Assembly: GCA_023136985.1 (NCBI GenBank)
Contig: JAGLQD010000058.1
Location: forward strand, 1-9,175
Direction of reading: 5' to 3'
Length of the DNA: 9,175 nt
Source: Candidatus Sabulitectum sp.
GTDB lineage: Bacteria; Fermentibacterota; Fermentibacteria; Fermentibacterales; JCC-6
Within the stretch, counting starts at the first letter, position 1. The number at the start of each line of letters is the position of its first letter. Shown piece by piece: positions 6,483 to 9,175 of the stretch. The notes under the pieces are model-generated. The model saw only the letters and a list, made by a program, of their open reading frames with translations, was not told where the DNA came from and searched no databases. Made by a program: the position numbers and the translations under genes.

Positions 6483-6519
6483 GGGACATCCCTGTCCTGC
6501 CTGCGTATCTATATATACT
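6483..6519. promoter_or_regulatory. Divergent intergenic region with inverted repeat and -10-like sequence
   Basis: The 125-nt gap between the protease (minus) and cupin (plus) genes contains overlapping inverted repeats: GGGA-CA-TCCC (6483-6492) and GGACA-TCCC-TGTCC (6484-6497). Just downstream is TATACT at 6514-6519 (5 of 6 to TATAAT), inside an alternating AT run, with only a weak -35 (CTGTCC, 6492-6497). The repeat would overlap that -35 and could be an operator acting on both genes. No clear promoter was found for the minus strand. Confidence 0.3.
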
Positions 6520-6554
6520 TTAGGGTGTAAGATAGTTTCTTATCCATCCAGAGT

Positions 6555-6563
6555 AAAGGAGGT
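6555..6563 (+). promoter_or_regulatory. Ribosome binding site that sets the cupin start
   Basis: AAAGGAGGT is a near-perfect match to the 16S anti-Shine-Dalgarno sequence and ends 4 nt before the ATG at 6568. A longer in-frame reading from 6430 would overlap the divergent protease gene and has no such site, so 6568 is chosen. Confidence 0.88.
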
Positions 6564-6567
6564 GTTT

Positions 6568-6903
6568 ATGGCTCTAGTTACCCGAACTTCCAGGGGAATC
6601 CGCATACAGCAGACAGGGGCACGGGGCATGCGGGAAGCCCTGCTGGCAGGGCCTGCTTCAGGAAGTAACCGGTTCACTGTGCGCAAAATTTTTCTGGAAC
6701 CTGACGGCTGTACAGCCAGGGCCAGTTTCGATCGTGCTGTTGTCTACTTTGTGCATGAAGGCAGAATCTCAATGAGCCACGGATCCGGAGAACTTGATCT
6801 GCTTTCTCCTGGAGACTCTGTAACGGTGAATCCTGATGAATTGCATCATCTTCACAACATCGACAAAATGAAGGCGGTTGTTATTAAAGTAGCATCTCAG
6901 TAG
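6568..6903 (+). CDS. Small cupin-fold protein, first metal motif degenerate
   Basis: The 111-residue protein is a single cupin-like beta-barrel (about residues 35-110). The second cupin motif is clear: a Gly-Asp turn at 82, Pro90, then ELHHLHN (91-97), with His93, His94 and His96. The first motif region (ASFDRAVVYFVHEGRISM, about 52-69) has the right strand-turn pattern but lacks the usual HxH pair and clear Glu ligand, so metal binding may be altered or lost. No signal peptide is seen, so it is likely cytoplasmic. Small cupins are often sugar or small-molecule binding proteins, isomerases or sensors; none can be chosen here. The patatin gene follows after 101 nt with no clear terminator between, so co-transcription is possible. 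The fold is likely; the function is unknown. Confidence 0.75.
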   Translation: MALVTRTSRGIRIQQTGARGMREALLAGPASGSNRFTVRKIFLEPDGCTARASFDRAVVYFVHEGRISMSHGSGELDLLSPGDSVTVNPDELHHLHNIDKMKAVVIKVASQ

Positions 6904-6995
6904 TAATTTACTCCAGGTGCGCTGTGAACTCTGGCCTGAATGTTGCAATCACACAGAAGATGGGTAATAGTACAATAAGCATTATCAGAGGTACT

Positions 6996-7000
6996 GGAGG
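6996..7000 (+). promoter_or_regulatory. Ribosome binding site that sets the patatin start
   Basis: GGAGG ends 4 nt before the ATG at 7005, which opens directly into a signal peptide. The longer in-frame ATG at 6924 would put 27 polar residues in front of that signal and has no good ribosome site. A weak promoter-like pair, ATCACA (6948-6953) and TACAAT (6971-6976) with a 17-nt spacer, precedes it. Confidence 0.8.
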
Positions 7001-7004
7001 TTTC

Positions 7005-9140
7005 ATGCTCAGAATCGCCTTGTCCATATTTCTTCTGTTTACCCTGACAGCCCCTTCTTCAATTGCGAAATCACCACCCAGCACTTCTCCCCCTGGAGTT
7101 GCCCTTGTTCTTGCTGGAGGAGGCGCTCGAGGACTTGCCCATGTAGGGTTCTTAAAAGCCCTGGAAGAAAGCAACATAAGGATCTCCTCTATTGCGGGAA
7201 CAAGCATGGGTGCTCTCATGGCTGGCCTTTATGCCTGCGGGTATTCAGCAGAGCAACTGGACAGTCTCACTTCAGGTATGAACTGGACTGAGCTATTCAG
7301 CTCTGCTCCGGAACCCGGGATGACTCTTCTGCCTGACCGGATCCGTGGCAGGCAGGACTTGATCAATCTTGGTCTTAGAGGGCTCACGCCGACTCTGCCC
7401 GGCAGCGCAGTTTCCAATATGAGAATAGGGTTTCTCCTATCTGGAATGACCGGCCCCGCTCAGGTTCTGAAAGGGTTCAATTTTGACTCTCTCAGTATAC
7501 CACTGCGAGTGGTCTCTTCCGATCTTTTGTCTCGAGACCGGATTGTATTCAGTCAGGGAGAATTGTACAAATACCAGCTTGCAAGTATGGCAATTCCCGG
7601 CATATTTCCCCCTTTCATTCACGACTCTCTGATCCTGGTTGATGGCGGAGTATTTGACAACATGCCTGTGGATGTAGCAGAGAAAGCATGGCCGGATCTG
7701 CTGGTTCTAGCAGTTAATGTCGGCACGGCAAACCCAACTGAATTTCCCGACGCGCCATCTCTTCTTACAGTGTTCGGCATGACATTCAACGCTCTCTCCA
7801 TCAGAGTGAACGACTATTATCACAGAGAACCTCAATGGCTCTTCACTCCAGACCTTCACAATTCCGCTGTATGGAGTTTTGATCTTACAGACTCGCTGAT
7901 TGCATGGGGCTACAACCAGGGAATGGCCTGGATCGCAGAGAACCCGGACCTTCCAACTGGTGCTCAGCTGCGAGAAGGGTGGCATCCTCCTGATTTTACC
8001 ATAAGAAACATCCTGTTCCGCGGGAATGATAATGTTTCTATGAGGGCCATAGACAGGTGGCTGCCGCTGACCCGCGGGGACACTCTTAACACCTGGATCG
8101 TAATGGATGCTGCGGAAAAACTGTATGCCTCCGGTCTTTTCAGCATGATCAGGATGTCAATGCTTCCAGCGGGTGATCCCAGTCAGTGCGACCTGGCCTT
8201 TACAGTGACGGAAAAAGATCCCGGAACTCTGGGATTTGGTCTCTCTTACAACAACGATTTCGGCCTGGATGCAAGGTTCACCATTGAACACAAGAACTCT
8301 TTTAACCGTGGAATTAAAACAATAATAAACACCGGGGGAGGAAGCAACTACGCATTCCTGGAGCTGAGTTCATTTACTAATACCAGTCATACAAACAGGT
8401 ATTTCAGCGTCTCCGGCAGTCTCTATCAGATAAAGGGAAATGAGCCTGATGGTTCTGGCTCAAATCCTTTAAGAATATGGACTGACCACTCTGTTTCCAT
8501 CACCATGGGGCGACCGTTCTCATGGTACGGGATCGTTGAGTTCGCCACGGAATGGAAAGGGCGATCCTATGTGAACGGTAACGGCACAGAGGCTTTTCCC
8601 CTTCTTACCGCAACCTATATGACTGATACCAGGGCGGATCCTACTACATTCTCACAGGGAACAAGAGTTTTTCTGAAAGCCGGATGGTGTCCGCAGAATG
8701 AGCATTCCCATGCATATGTAAATTGGGATGTAACATCAATTCACAACCTCAGGTTTGCTTTCCTCAGCGGAGCCTCCATGTGGGGATCTCTTCTCTGGGG
8801 TGACAACTATCAGTGGGAGGAATCAAGACTCACGGCCCCCAGAGGAATTCCCGGACACCGCTGGAACTCTCTGCCCTCACGGGAAAAGGTTGCAGGCAGC
8901 ATCTTCGCCTCACGAGAAGTTCTGGGACCAATGTTTCTGGAAGTTAAGGGAGCCGCGACCTATGACTTTGACTCCATAGATCAATACAAGGACGGAGAAA
9001 TTCACTGGGGAGCTGGCCTTTCCTGTGGTGTTAACATTCCAGGGGGAACAGCAAGACTGGGTCCGGGGTGGAATGAGAATGGAAATACACGATGGACCTT
9101 TTCCTACGGCAGTGACTACTCCTTCGGGCCTGGCAGGTAA
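7005..9140 (+). CDS. Patatin-POTRA-beta-barrel protein (type Vd autotransporter-like phospholipase)
   Basis: The 711-residue protein begins with a signal peptide (MLRIALSIFLLFTL, probable cut after Ala21). The patatin domain (about 31-300) has the oxyanion-hole motif GGGARG (38-43), the nucleophile elbow GTSMG (65-69, Ser67) and the second member of the Ser-Asp dyad in DGG (213-215, Asp213). Residues about 330-405 form one POTRA-like domain, FTIRNILFRGNDNVS through LAFTVTEKD. From about 406 to the end are alternating aromatic beta strands of an Omp85-type barrel. This order and length match PlpD of Pseudomonas aeruginosa and FplA of Fusobacterium, whose lipase domains are exported through their own barrel. 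The enzyme is expected to hydrolyse phospholipids or other lipid esters at or outside the outer membrane. The barrel ends in SYGSDYSFGPGR, four residues past the usual aromatic end. Transport by its own barrel is inferred from family members. Confidence 0.93.
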   Translation: MLRIALSIFLLFTLTAPSSIAKSPPSTSPPGVALVLAGGGARGLAHVGFLKALEESNIRISSIAGTSMGALMAGLYACGYSAEQLDSLTSGMNWTELFSSAPEPGMTLLPDRIRGRQDLINLGLRGLTPTLPGSAVSNMRIGFLLSGMTGPAQVLKGFNFDSLSIPLRVVSSDLLSRDRIVFSQGELYKYQLASMAIPGIFPPFIHDSLILVDGGVFDNMPVDVAEKAWPDLLVLAVNVGTANPTEFPDAPSLLTVFGMTFNALSIRVNDYYHREPQWLFTPDLHNSAVWSFDLTDSLIAWGYNQGMAWIAENPDLPTGAQLREGWHPPDFTIRNILFRGNDNVSMRAIDRWLPLTRGDTLNTWIVMDAAEKLYASGLFSMIRMSMLPAGDPSQCDLAFTVTEKDPGTLGFGLSYNNDFGLDARFTIEHKNSFNRGIKTIINTGGGSNYAFLELSSFTNTSHTNRYFSVSGSLYQIKGNEPDGSGSNPLRIWTDHSVSITMGRPFSWYGIVEFATEWKGRSYVNGNGTEAFPLLTATYMTDTRADPTTFSQGTRVFLKAGWCPQNEHSHAYVNWDVTSIHNLRFAFLSGASMWGSLLWGDNYQWEESRLTAPRGIPGHRWNSLPSREKVAGSIFASREVLGPMFLEVKGAATYDFDSIDQYKDGEIHWGAGLSCGVNIPGGTARLGPGWNENGNTRWTFSYGSDYSFGPGR

Positions 9141-9145
9141 CTAGA

Positions 9146-9175
9146 AAGGAGCGTGCAGATCTCTGCACGCTCCTT
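9146..9175 (+). terminator. Intrinsic terminator after the patatin gene, cut by the window end
   Basis: A perfect 13-bp stem, AAGGAGCGTGCAG (9146-9158) and CTGCACGCTCCTT (9163-9175), has a 4-nt loop and begins 6 nt after the stop codon. The window ends at the last base of the stem, so any further T tract cannot be seen. Confidence 0.75.

Noticed and set aside
6430..6567. N-terminal extension of the cupin reading frame from an ATG at 6430
   Set aside because: It overlaps the start of the divergent protease gene, would cover the promoter region, and lacks a ribosome site. The start at 6568 has AAAGGAGGT in front.
6924..7004. 27-residue extension of the patatin protein
   Set aside because: It would bury the signal peptide behind polar residues; GGAGG at 6996-7000 points to 7005.

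Overview
The window looks like a chromosomal stretch of a Gram-negative bacterium of moderate GC, probably in or near the FCB group (for example a Fermentibacterota-, Cloacimonadota- or Fibrobacterota-like lineage). Three things point there: a gingipain-family protease with a type IX/FlgD-like C-terminal domain, a patatin protein carrying an Omp85-type outer-membrane barrel, and an MglA GTPase with several roadblock/LC7 proteins. The phylum is an inference and cannot be fixed from the sequence alone.

Left part (1-4441, plus strand): a polarity/small-GTPase locus. The window opens inside a roadblock/LC7 gene (1-324) that ends before a hairpin. A likely promoter near 415-443 then starts a tightly packed operon of four genes: an MglB-like roadblock protein (478-981), an MglA GTPase (968-1555), a DUF4388-coiled coil-roadblock-like protein (1588-2397), and a DnaA-like AAA+ ATPase with no DNA-binding domain (2390-3907). 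Overlaps of 14 and 8 bp and a 32-nt gap suggest translational coupling. A second complete roadblock gene (4031-4381), 79% identical to the first one over 107 residues, follows with its own promoter-like sequence and a strong terminator. MglA is expected to act as a nucleotide-dependent switch with the MglB-like protein as its regulator. The other roadblock-type proteins and the AAA+ ATPase are candidate effectors or scaffolds. This combination is the most interesting content of the window.

Middle (4451-6442, minus strand): a secreted C25 (gingipain-like) cysteine protease, convergent with the roadblock operon and separated from it by two hairpin terminators.

Right part (6483-9175, plus strand): a divergent intergenic region with a small inverted repeat, a short cupin-fold protein lacking the usual HxH metal ligands (6568-6903), and a patatin-POTRA-barrel protein of the type Vd autotransporter kind (7005-9140). 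The window ends within a terminator hairpin. I see no tRNA, rRNA, CRISPR array, insertion sequence or prophage signature.
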